Assembly (NCBI GenBank): GCA_951799425.1
Contig: OX637403.1
Coordinates: 24,580,811-24,644,810 of the forward strand
DNA from: Ilex aquifolium
Lineage: Eukaryota; Streptophyta; Magnoliopsida; Aquifoliales; Aquifoliaceae
DNA: 64,000 nt
Direction of reading: 5' to 3'
Positions within the stretch are counted from its first letter, which is position 1. Each line of letters begins with the position of its first letter. The notes below the pieces were generated by a model. It was not told the DNA's origin, did not search any database, and was given only the letters and a program-made list of their open reading frames with translations. This document shows, piece after piece, positions 48,480 through 58,519 of the stretch. The translations under genes were made by a program, and so were the position numbers.

Positions 48480-49220
48480 CGCTTGCCCACATTCCCTCAG
48501 ATCTCTCCTAAGATTTCTCACCCCTTTCTCCTTTTTTATCCCATTCTCTGTATTCCTCCACTCTGTTGGACTCTTTTTCTTCATCTCTCTCGATATTTGC
48601 CATTTTACTACCTTTCCTCCTTTTCCTAACCTTCATCTTTTGTCTTTTTTTGACTCTCGATCAAAGTGACCATCACTGTCTCATTAGCACAATCTGGCGC
48701 AATTCAAGCACTCACAACTGAATTGAAGGATCCACCATTCAAGTTTCACCCTCTCATCAAATTCATGGTATGTTAACAGTCCCTTACTACCACACAACAA
48801 TTACTTTCTCTGATCCAAAATCTTCGTATCCTGTATTGAATACATAGCAAGTGCTTTTTCACCTCTTTCCATGTTCTGTGATCTCAACTTTATGAGCACG
48901 TTTTAGACCTTGCTAGTTGGTACCTAATTTCACTTCAATTCCCCAATAGTTTGTTCTGAGAAGGTTTAAATCTTGGATTATGTTGAGTTATCGAGTACCC
49001 ATATGGAAAATTTGAAGCTCCTTTTACTGGTTTTGCTCTAAGATGCAATTCATGCTCTGGGTTTAACCGTTGTGAGAGAAAAGTTGACAATTGGAGGGGT
49101 TTTCGAGATTGCGTTTGATGCGAGAAGGGTTTTATTGGATTTGGTGTACCGGAAAATAACAAACCCAGAAGGCAAAAGTCGAGATAGTTTTCTTGTCAAC
49201 ATAGAGTTAACGGCTGTCCA
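48480..49220 (+). promoter_or_regulatory. Probable 5' leader of the GT14 gene
   Basis: A CT-rich stretch from about 48,480 (CTCTCC, TTTCTCC repeats) looks like the start of a plant leader. A donor-like ATG|GTATGTTAAC at 48,777/48,778 suggests a leader intron, but I could not fix its acceptor. Several upstream ATGs are present. Confidence 0.35.
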
Positions 49221-51901
49221 ATGGATGAAGGCAAAGATCAGACAGTTAGGACAAACCAACATAGAGCTTTGCCTCAAAGGCTGCTTCAATTACTTGTTCT
49301 GTTTCTGGTTTTGTGTTTTGCCTTTTCTGTGGTTAGCGTATACTTGATTCGGCACTTTGGAGTTCAAAGTGAAGTTGCCACAGTAAGGCCCAATTTACAG
49401 CCGTGTATTGAAGAACCGAATAGTTTAGACCGTTGGATTAGACCTCCATCCAATTTACTTCACTCGATGACTGACAAAGAGCTCCTTTGGAGAGCATCTC
49501 TTGTACCGCGAATAAAGAAGTATCCGTTCACAAGAGTTCCGAAGATTGCATTCATGTTTTTGACCAAGGGGCCATTGCCATTGGCACCTCTTTGGGAGAG
49601 GTTTTTCAAGGGGCATGAGGGGCTTTATTCAATATATACTCATTCGCTGCCATCATTTCAAGCCGATTTCCCATCTACATCGGTTTTTTACGGGAGGCAA
49701 ATACCAAGTCAGGTATGTTTACATTCGTGCAAGCTGTTGTGATACAATTTTTCCCCTTGGTTCTATGTTCCGGCATATGATGATCTGGTTTTATTCGTTT
49801 TTTACATTTAAGTGATTGATGAAATCGTAATCTTATTGTCCCTTGCATGTTGAGCCATGACGCCAATGACGCATTACCCTAAAATGGGTATTAGACTGCT
49901 TCAATGCTTTGTTGGTTATTGATGTTTTCATTTTCCGGGATATTCCTGTCATGCCTCTATATGGCACAACCTTCTTTCATCAAAGACCATATGGTTGATA
50001 TAATTCTTTTCCCCTAGTTTTTTTCTGCACATCAATAGATTCTAGCTTCAAATAAATAAATTTTAGCTTCAAATGTGATTTCACATTGAGTTGTTTTTAG
50101 CTTAGAAATGTCTTACATTGCACTCTCTCTCTCTCTGTGCGTCTATGTATGTGCAGCCGTGAGCACTTGATCATGTGCGTATGCATGCATTTATCTTGAT
50201 GAAAATCAACATCTTTTGTGAGGTTCTCCTTGATTACTAGAATGTATGAACATCCTAGAATTAGCAGAATAAGAGCTAATTTTGGGTTTGCTGCACGAAG
50301 TTAGGTGACCACAGTGGTAGTTTCAGAATTGAATTCATGTATATCATTTGTCAGGGGCATTCGACACGATCATTAAAGGATATTTGACGCAATTGATATT
50401 TCCACTGACCTGAAATTTAATGGTGTCTTGTCCATTGCTGATGTATTTGCTTCATATTTAGCCATTCCTCGTAGAGGAAGTGGTAATAGCAATCATTTTC
50501 TTGGGTTATTCTTTACCAATGTGCATGACAATGTTCCCTCAATTGAAGGGTGTGTCCTTGAGTCCTTGTTTGTTGATGGGCGTATTCTGATTAAGACTAA
50601 ATCTGAGTTAGGTTTTTACCCACTCCTTTAAGCTACTTCAACAAGGAGCTGATGATAACTCTGCACTTTGATCTTATATTCTTATGGTTAGGCAGCTAGA
50701 TAGATACTGCTAGTTTATGAGGCCTGCTTTCTGAAAAGTAATGGTATCCTTTTGTCTGTTGATTAAGTTGTTTGAGACATAGTATACGGAAAGAGATTCA
50801 CACTTCATGAAAAGTAGATGACACTGTTTGTGATAGTCCAGCTGCAACTGGATTTCTGGTTTTCTAGAGTAAATTGGTGGCTGGAATAAGTATTGACCGA
50901 AGCATTGCGGGCAATAGCTTCAAAGTCAGTAAGTTACTAACCAGAGTTATGTAAATATCTTGAAGGTGAATAAATTTTTTCCATCTGGTTTTGACCATAG
51001 AAGGTTAGAAGCTGATACTTAAATCTTTGCTATTATAGCGTTTGTAAGACGTGGGAATATGTGTTTGCATGATATCGATCTTTGTATTTCTTCCTGTGAT
51101 ACTTGATGGTGGTTCTGTGTAAGTTTAAAATTTCTCTAATACATTAATGATTTCTTTTTTATTGTGATACATATCTTTTGGCATTTCGAAACAAGTATTT
51201 ACATTTTGTCCAGGATTTTGTGGATTTAATGATGATTTTTGTTTTGTTTTTCTCTTCTGTAGGTGTCAGAATGGGGGAAGATGAGCATGTGTGATGCTGA
51301 GAGAAGGCTTGTTGCTAATGCTTTGCTCGATATCTCCAATGAATGGTTTGTTCTCCTGTCTGAATCTTGTATTCCCCTCTACAATTTTAGCGTCATCTAC
51401 TCCTACATAAAGAAATCGAAATATAGCTTCATTGGTGCGTTCGATGACCCTGGGCCACATGGGAGAGGCCGCTATAATGAGTACATGTTACCTGAAGTGA
51501 ACATTAACCAGTGGCGTAAAGGATCGCAATGGTTTGAAATTAACCGAAAGCTCGCATTTTACATAGTGGAAGATACCACCTTTTATCCCAAGTTTGCTGA
51601 GTTTTGTAAGCCAGCATGTTACGTGGACGAGCATTATTTCCCCACCATGCTAACAATACAAGCTGCTAATCTCATAGCAAATCGAAGTATCACTTGGGTG
51701 GACTGGTCGAGGGGTGGAGCTCATCCAGCTACGTTTGGAAGAGCTGATATCACAGAGGAGTTCATGAAGCGAATCCTTCAAGCTCGTAGCTGCACTTACA
51801 ATGACCAGAACTCCTCAATTTGTTTTCTTTTCGCGAGGAAATTTGCTCCAAGTGCCTTGGAACCTCTGTTCTTGTTAGCACCGAAGTTTTTAGGTTTCTG
51901 A
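49221..51901 (+). CDS. GT14 family (core-2/I-branching, DUF266) glycosyltransferase, 2 coding exons, 376 aa
   Basis: Exons: 49221-49712 and 51263-51901, GT...AG, phase 0. The start was chosen because the ATG precedes a short basic N-terminus and one hydrophobic segment (about residues 21-43, [20 protein letters not shown]), giving a type II membrane protein of the kind found in the Golgi. The conserved family segments follow: [20 protein letters not shown] (about 109), [20 protein letters not shown] (about 167), [56 protein letters not shown] and [17 protein letters not shown] near the C-terminus. The rice BC10 wall protein belongs to this family; related GT14 enzymes add sugars to arabinogalactan proteins. 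The substrate of this member cannot be told from sequence. The single intron is 1.55 kb and holds nothing recognised. Confidence 0.93.
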
Positions 51902-52237
51902 TAGCGTCCGACTTTTGAAATTTTGAACTGAAAATTGAAACTGTCAAAGAAGGGTCCTTCGGAGCATCTGAGATTATGCAAGATCCATTCTTTTTTGCAT
52001 TAACATGTTGGCTGCTGCTTTTATACTTATGAACAGTGTCCAAGTGCTAGCATTCTTGGATGTACATAAATTAGAGCCTGGGAATAGCATAGTAAATACA
52101 TTTCTTGTATCCAAGCTTAGAAATTTTGAAGTTATAGCCTCTTACAAGTCTTGCTCCTTGTGCAATAATATTTCCATAGTTATTATAAATGTGCTTCTCT
52201 GGCATCTCTGCCTCATCTTGCTTCACTGGGTAGTTTA

Positions 52238-52897
52238 GGGGTCATTTGGTTGCAGTATTAAGGGGTGTATTAAGGAGTCATAATAAATTAAAACTCTAAA
52301 ATATAATCTTATACTGCATTTGGTTGTAAAAAAACATTTTATATTATAATGTTTATTCAAATAATACACTCTATCCATATTATTGAGCCGATTATAATAC
52401 TACTTGGGGAGGTGGTATTATAGTCTAATTCAAGCGTTTTAAGTTATAAATTTATAACCCCAAGGGGTTAGCCTAGTGGTTCAAGGGTCACTTGGTAAGT
52501 ACCTTCACTAGTACCGGTCAAGGGTTCGAAACTTACTAGGTGCAAACGCTCCTTGGGGCCACTGGTTCTAGATTTACCCCCTATGCGTGGAGAACCAGCT
52601 TTGTGCGTGGGTCCAGCATTAGTCCAACCCAAAGGGTTGGGATAGCTGGAATTCAAAAAAAAAAAAAAAAAATTATAAATTTATTATTTTACCTATTAAA
52701 TAAACAAAAACATTAATAACTAGACTAGATTGATGACTCTATTATCCCACCCTTATCCAGGATTTTATTAAATACTGGATTATAATGAGTATTAATTTTA
52801 TCACATATTTAATCTTGTGTTTTATTCACTTATATAGAATTAATTCGTATTAACTCATACAATAATTTTTTTTATTATACGGCAACCAAACGAATCC
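52238..52897. mobile_element. Harbinger-like MITE interrupted by a SINE
   Basis: The left end GGGGTCATTTGGTTGCAGTA pairs in inverted orientation with the right end TACGGCAACCAAACGAATCC. TTA precedes the left end; the right target is not preserved. Without the SINE and its duplication the element would be roughly 430 bp. It lies in the 3' flank of the GT14 gene. Confidence 0.6.
52456..52672 (+). mobile_element. tRNA-derived SINE, 217 bp, with 12-bp TSD
   Basis: Pol III promoter boxes are clear: A box TTAGCCTAGTGG (52,468-52,479) and B box GGTTCGAAAC (52,523-52,532). It ends in an A run. A perfect 12-bp duplication TTATAAATTTAT flanks it (52,444-52,455 and 52,673-52,684), so target-primed insertion into the MITE is well supported. 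The intact duplication and long A tail suggest a relatively young copy. Confidence 0.9.
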
Positions 52898-53361
52898 GGA
52901 GGGTTTTATGTCCATGACACATTGGAGATAAATTTGCTTCTACATCCAATACTTGTGATAACCTTGTGTAATATCCGGTGAGACGTCTACGAAGATGCCT
53001 TTCCCGCCTTTGCTTAAACGCAAGGTTCGAGGCCCCTCCCCTCTATTGTGACCTGAAAAAAAGGATCACAATTGATCCTGATGGTCATTTGTTACCTGAA
53101 GTGATAATGGCGTACAAGATCACAATTAAGCCCAAGAGGTAGCAACAAACGTGAGTTGTAAATTCAGGTATCTTAAATTCGAATTTTGATAATTTTTTTG
53201 GGGTTAACTCATGAGGAATTCATCGCTCATAAATTTCTTGGTTCTCATAAATTCTCTAGTTTCGGCATAGATAATCTCTCTTTGATCGAAACAGAAAGAA
53301 AATTAATCGATGTGTGCATAAAATAGTTTGTACATTCTTGACTGGAATACCAAAAAAGTAA
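52898..53361. other. Intergenic DNA, no gene seen
   Basis: Includes a copy of a dispersed repeat around 53,180-53,300 (TCATGAGGAATTCATCGCTC, AATCTCTCTTTGATCGAAAC) related to sequence near 42,150 and 59,110. Confidence 0.4.
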
Positions 53362-54066
53362 AGGAGCATCACACTCAGACTCCCTGAGATTTGTCACTTA
53401 ATCACTTAGATCATCTGACATTTGAAATATTATATACAGACCTTCTGAAGTTTATATGCGTGTAACACTTAGATCTCTGCCGTCAATGTCCATTGTCCAT
53501 TGATATATCTGCTAGTAAATTATATCTAGACCCCTAAAGTTTATAAGCTTATCAAATTTAAAATGTTATACTTAGACCTCTTATTAGTTACAGAACTAAT
53601 GAAATTCGATCAAATTACCCCAATTAAAAATAGAAGATATTGTGTCCATTATAGATTGACCCCTTGTTTGTTTTTTAATTTTATTCCAATAAATAGTATA
53701 ATTGTATATTAATTATGATTTTTCAAAAAAAAATTAGATTTTTATTTTTGATTTTATTTCAATAAACGACATAATAAAATATAAATTTTAGTTGTAAAAT
53801 TTAAAATATTTCATATTTTATTTTTGATTGGAGTATTTTTGGTCTAAGTATAATATTTTAAACTTGAAAAGTCTAAATATTATACGCTTACAAACTTTAA
53901 AGGGCCTAGGTGTAATTTATTAACAGATACACTAATGGACATTAACGACAGGGTGTTAAGTGTTACACGCGTACAAACCTCAGATGGTCTATATGTAATA
54001 TTTCAAATATCAAAAGATTTAAGTAATTAAACGATAAACTTCAGGATGTTTGAGTGTAATTATCCC
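53362..54066. mobile_element. MULE-like foldback element, 705 bp, related to 5,585-6,581
   Basis: Internal phrases match the 997-bp element upstream of the EPSIN1-like gene (GATTTTTATTTTTGATTTTA, TTGATTGGAGTATTTTT, CTAGGTGTAATTTATTAAC). It starts AGGAGCATCACACTCAGAC and ends GAGTGTAATTATCCC. AAAAAGTAA flanks it on both sides (53,353-53,361 and 54,067-54,075), a 9-bp duplication. No coding sequence. Confidence 0.75.
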
Positions 54067-54609
54067 AAAAAGTAAAAGACCACAATTGAGTCCTAATGTC
54101 CCACCCTTTTGGACTTGTTTGGATGGATTTTTAAGAAGGGTTTGAATTGACTTTTCAAAATTCTTTCAAACCAAAATCACTCTTTACAAAGATGAGATTC
54201 AACATTAAATACAGTTCATACTCATGTTTTGTATACCCACAGATATATCACTGTTATGATAATATATTTATATATAAATAACTATTTTCCCCTATACCAA
54301 TCTAATTCAAACGCATATTTGTATACATATGGGGTATAATTGTATTTTTGTATTCTGAATCCGTTAACCCTCATCCGAAACCTATCCCCCTCCCCCCCAT
54401 GGGTTTGATGAAACTCATGATCTAGGGTTTAAAGTCCGGGCCAATAGCGGTCTGGGTTTGGTAACCCATACTTCAAATTTTTTGCCAAACATAGATTTTG
54501 TATGTCATTTGGATTATTTTTTCCCAACCAATCTTCCGAAGCCCCCCAATCCCACTTACCAAAACAGCCCCTTTGGGTTTAGGTTAGGGTTTTTTGGTTG
54601 TGGATATAT

Positions 54610-55734
54610 TTTTTTTAGACTTATTTGAAATGAAGTGTATGCATAAGTATTTTATTTTATTAAGTTCAATTTTAATAAAACATCTTGTAATTGAATATAA
54701 AATTCAAATGACATTTAAATTTTTTTACTTACTTACATTTCCTTAAATTATACATAATTCTTATTCTTTTACTCTCTCTCCTCCTATTTTGTACACTGTT
54801 ACTCTCTCTCTTTCTCTTTCCCTCTCTCTTCATTACTCTCTAACTCTCTCTCTCCTTTTTCTCTCTCGCTCTATATTTTCTCTATTTTTTTATCTCTCTC
54901 CTATTGATAATTTATATTCTTTTTAAATGTGTAAAAATTTGATTTGATTTTTTCATCTCTCTCTCTCTCTCTCCCCCTATTTTCTCTCAGTGTTACTCTC
55001 TCTCCTTAATCTCTCTCTTTATATCAACTTTACAACAACACAATTACACCAATCAATTACAATTTCTCTATAATACACAAAACAGTTACTCATGTGTTCA
55101 GATAAACCAAACAGTTACATAAACAAAAAAAATATATTATTTAGTATCACGACATGGTTACATTAATTATATACATCAAATTGGGTTTATCATTGCACAA
55201 AAGAATTTAGTATTACACAAAATTTGGTGTAACTATGTCGTGATACTAGATGGTGTAACTTTTTGGTTTATGTAAACAATTGAATGACAAATTGTGTTGG
55301 TGTTGTAATTTCGTGTAATTGCTTGGGATAAATGTTTGGTTTATTAGAACACATGAGTAACTATTTGATGTATTATAAGGTAAGTGTAACTAATTGGTGT
55401 AACTCATTGATGTAATTATATTGTTGTAAGTTGACATAAGGAAAGAGAGAGAATAAGGAGAGAAAGAATAGCGATGAGGGAAAACAGGGGGAGAGAGAGA
55501 GAAAAAAAATAGACGAGAGAGATAAAAAAATCAAATCAAATCTTTCCATATTTGAAAAGAAAATAAATTATCAATGGGGGAGAGAGAGAGAATAGGGGAT
55601 AGATAGAGAGTAACGGGAGAGAAAGAGATAGAGAGAAAATAGGAAAAAGATAGTGAGGGAGTAATAGAGAGAGTAATGAAGTAATGAATGACCTTTTAGT
55701 TTTTTTTTTTTTAAAATGCACTTAAGGCCAAGTA
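54610..55734. repeat. Large CT/GA-rich foldback (inverted repeat), about 1 kb
   Basis: The left arm (CT-rich, from about 54,765) is mirrored by the GA-rich right arm (about 55,440-55,690). The pairing continues inwards: ACTCATGTGTTC (55,088) with GAACACATGAGT (55,348), AAACCAAACA... with TGTTTGG..., and ATCACGACATGGTTAC (55,147) with GTAACTATGTCGTGAT (55,231), leaving a loop of only about 70 nt. A transcript of this region would form a very long hairpin. The outer limits are approximate. Its right edge abuts the copia fragment. Confidence 0.7.
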
Positions 55735-56478
55735 AGTTAATCCGATGGACAAAATTGACTCGAAGACGCTTGGTTATGGGGTCATAACATCGATAACCCT
55801 TCTGTTCAATACCATAAACAAGAAAGCAACAGAGCAGAGAACGGAGTTTAAGTTTTATACGCTCATGAGGTGTGAGTAAGACAAAACAAACACAGCTAAA
55901 AACATTTAAAAGATAATAATTGGGTACCTTTCCAAAAAGAAGTTCAGATGGAGATCGATTAGAGATATTAGGAAACAGAACCCGATTGATAATGTAAACA
56001 GCGGTAAGGGCGGCTTCTCTCCAAAAAAAAATTTGGGAGAGAAGTTAAAAGAATGAGAGAATAAATGTTTTCAAGAATGTGATGATGTTTATGTTCTGCA
56101 CGACCATTATGTTGCGAGGTGTAAGGACACAGTCGATGAGATAAGGTGTCTATCGATTTAAGTTTTACAATGAATGAGGCAACCTTATACTCCATGACAT
56201 TATCAAAACGAAAGATTTTAATAGTGCGATCAAACTAAGTTTTTATCATCTATTTAAAATCATAAAATATATTAAGTAACTTGGAGCGATCTTGTAAAAG
56301 ATAAAACCATGTATATCATAATCATCAATAAAAATTACAAAAAAATGAGATCCACCCTTAGTGGAGACAAGAACAAGTCCCCATATATCAGAATAAACTA
56401 AATCAAAAGTTGCAGAAGACAAAGAATCACTTTTATTAAAAGGTAAAACTTTATGTTACTGTTTATATATTTGTTTCA
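55735..56478 (-). pseudogene. Ty1/copia integrase fragment, inverted
   Basis: Read on the minus strand it gives copia integrase core and C-terminal sequence in shifting frames: LPFNKSDSLSSATFDLVYSD then IWG, GGSHFFVIFIDDY, RLCPYTSQHNGRAEHKH, AALTAVYIINRV, FVLLTPHERIKL and QKGYRCYDPITKRLRV. Stops and frameshifts occur, and reverse transcriptase/RNase H are missing. It joins head-to-head with the other half of a copia element at about 56,478/56,479. Confidence 0.85.
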
Positions 56479-57665
56479 CATCGGTTAGACTATGAAATTT
56501 TACTACTCTCTTATAATATAAATAAACCTCTTTATGTATATGGTAAAATACACTAAATCAATATACAATTGTTATTTATTTTATATTCTCTTGTTTGACA
56601 TGGTATCAGAGCTTATACTCATGAATCCTTTAGGCCAAAAATAGTATGCTCTATGGTTGCCTTGCGAGGGATCCTCCACATCAAAACTCTTGAGGCTTTT
56701 CTCCTCTTGATTGTCGACCATCCTCTGGCAATCTCCAGTGACTTTCCTATCATCCTTCAGCGACTTTTTGATTGTACTCTTGCGACGTTCCGATCACCTC
56801 CCCGCCATCCTCCGACAACTTTTCGGTCATCCTCTGGTGACTTTTTGGTCGCCCTTTGTGCGACGTTTCAACCTGCCTCGACCAATTTTTCATGTTCGTT
56901 CTAAACCTGTTAGGTTCATTCCACTTATCTGGTCATGGCCGTTGCACTGTCTAGCTTCTCTACTCCAGCCACTCTCGCTGTGACAACTTCTTTGTCTTCT
57001 TTTACAATAGCTGACCTTGAGGTAATTGTGACCAAGGATTTATCTCATTCTTCCACTGCCTTATCAATCTCCTTAGGTAAATCTTTTTCATGGTTTATCG
57101 ACACAGTCTCTTGCAAATCAATCTCCTCAGGTAAATCTTCTCTATAATTTATCCACTCAGCTTATTACAATCATATGACATCTGAATCTTTCATAATGTC
57201 TCATAAGAAGCCTTTAAACTCTATGCCTCAGATATATTATGATGATGGTTCACACATGTCTATTTTTCATGTTGGTCATATTTCTACCCCCACTCTTTCT
57301 GTACCTAACATGTATTTTGTTTCTAATTTGTCTCTAAATCTTCTTTCTGTTAGTCAACTTGTTGAATGTGGTCTTATCTTAACATTTTTTCAAAAAGGGT
57401 GTGATGTGCAGGATTAGAAGACAAGTTAGTTCATTGGGACCGAGCGTAAAGTTGGTCGCCTTTTTAAGCTTAATATTTGCATATGCCTAACTCATGCTCC
57501 GTTCAACCTCTTCTTGTTGTTGTGTTTTCCGGTATTTGACATTATCGTCTCGATCGTACATTTTTACTTTGTGTCCAATTTTTATCTTCTAGTGGTTGTT
57601 TAAAAGATGTTAAATTTGAATCATTTGATTGTATGTTTTGCTCTGTGAAATAAACATATAAAAAT
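56479..57665 (+). mobile_element. Ty1/copia 5' portion: LTR end, primer-binding site, gag remnant, protease and GAG_pre-integrase
   Basis: The 3' part of an LTR ends at about 56,600 and is followed directly by the primer-binding site TGGTATCAGAGC (56,601-56,612), complementary to plant initiator tRNA-Met. Next come a Pro/Ser-rich leader/gag-like segment and a second segment starting MAVALSSFSTPATL. A protease-region remnant (HSAYYNHMTSES) leads into PNMYFVSNLSLNLLSVSQLV (57,300-57,360) and RKVGRLFKLNI. The GAG_pre-integrase zinc motif region (HYRLDRTF, FESFDCMFC) breaks off near 57,650. Most of gag is missing, and frameshifts are present. The missing continuation is found inverted just upstream. 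Confidence 0.8.
56601..56612 (+). other. Copia primer-binding site (initiator tRNA-Met)
   Basis: TGGTATCAGAGC follows directly on the LTR's terminal CA; this 12-mer is the standard primer-binding site of plant copia elements. Confidence 0.9.
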
Positions 57666-57680
57666 ATAAACATTAAAAAA

Positions 57681-57686
57681 CACGTG
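57681..57686. promoter_or_regulatory. G-box (CACGTG) upstream of the AG-peptide gene
   Basis: AACACGTGGTG contains a palindromic G-box/ABRE-like core about 630 bp upstream of the AG-peptide start codon. It lies at the edge of the copia remnant. Function is not shown by the sequence. Confidence 0.3.
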
Positions 57687-58315
57687 GTGTAATCGTCTAA
57701 TGTTAACTCATAAAATAGGAAAAGTGGACCTCACTCAATCAAATAACTATTCATTCACGTAAGTTAATAATTACCTCATATAAAAAAATGGAATCACTTT
57801 ATCCACTTATAATAACTGCTACATATTAAAAAAATAAAATTTATTTTCTAATTTTTTAATTTATTATTAAACAATTATACTACACAACAACGGTAACCTA
57901 ATATAAAGGTTAGACTCAATATTTACTCCAAAACGGGAAGACAGCATTGTATACAAAACCGAAGCTTCTGGAATCACACAAACACGCATTCAAAAGTACT
58001 CGTAGCAAGTGGCGACCAAGCACAGAGCACCACTTGATGTGTATGATTGATTGTTCACGAATCACGACGAATAGTTGAACCATGCCTGTCCACAGTCAAC
58101 CAGCTGTCAACCCCAACAATCATCGCCAGACTGTAAATCCGGTCATCTACCCGACTAACCTCACTCCCTGCCCGAATCCCCCTCTGTCTCTCTCTGTTAT
58201 ATGTAACCATGTAACCAGTCACCGACACGTCAACACTGCTAGCTTTTTACTTCGAACTCTTTAGCATTGCAGAGATCCATTTCTCTCTCTAGATCGAAAC
58301 TCCAAGAGAACATCA

Positions 58316-58519
58316 ATGGCGTTGTTTCAGTCCAGAGCTTCACTCATTGTCCTGTTTGCAGTAATCGCTACTGTTTTCTCTCTCATCGGAGCCTCTCTCG
58401 CCGCCGAGGCTCCGGCGCCTGCCCCTGATTCATCCGCCGGAGATATCTCGCCGTCTTTCGCCGTCGGATGCGCCGTTGCCTTTATTACTTTTCTCTTCGG
58501 ATCTGCACTCAAGATCTGA
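58316..58519 (+). CDS. Arabinogalactan peptide (AG peptide), intronless, 67 aa
   Basis: The product has the standard AG-peptide plan. A signal peptide (residues 1-29, core LIVLFAVIATVFSLIGASLA) is followed by a very short mature part AEAPAPAPDSSAGD with an Ala-Pro repeat whose prolines would be hydroxylated and carry arabinogalactan. A hydrophobic C-terminal tail (about 44-67, SFAVGCAVAFITFLFGSAL) serves as the GPI-anchor signal, the likely attachment site lying near the SSAGD stretch. The mature peptide would be only about 10-13 residues, at the outer face of the plasma membrane. The ATG context (CATCAATGG) is good for plants, and a pyrimidine-rich leader precedes it. An antisense ORF over the same stretch is a shadow. 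Confidence 0.92.
   Translation: MALFQSRASLIVLFAVIATVFSLIGASLAAEAPAPAPDSSAGDISPSFAVGCAVAFITFLFGSALKI

Noticed and set aside
54780..55010. CT-rich runs considered as core promoter initiator (Y-patch) sequence
   Set aside because: They pair with the GA-rich arm downstream as part of the foldback, and no gene follows.
56460..56478. TGTTTATATATTTGTTTCAC as the start of the copia LTR
   Set aside because: It reads better on the minus strand as the beginning of the inverted integrase fragment; the true LTR start therefore cannot be placed and may be lost.
58327..58512. Antisense ORF over the AG-peptide gene
   Set aside because: Exact shadow of a GC-richer coding sequence; the sense product has a complete signal peptide, AP repeat and GPI signal.
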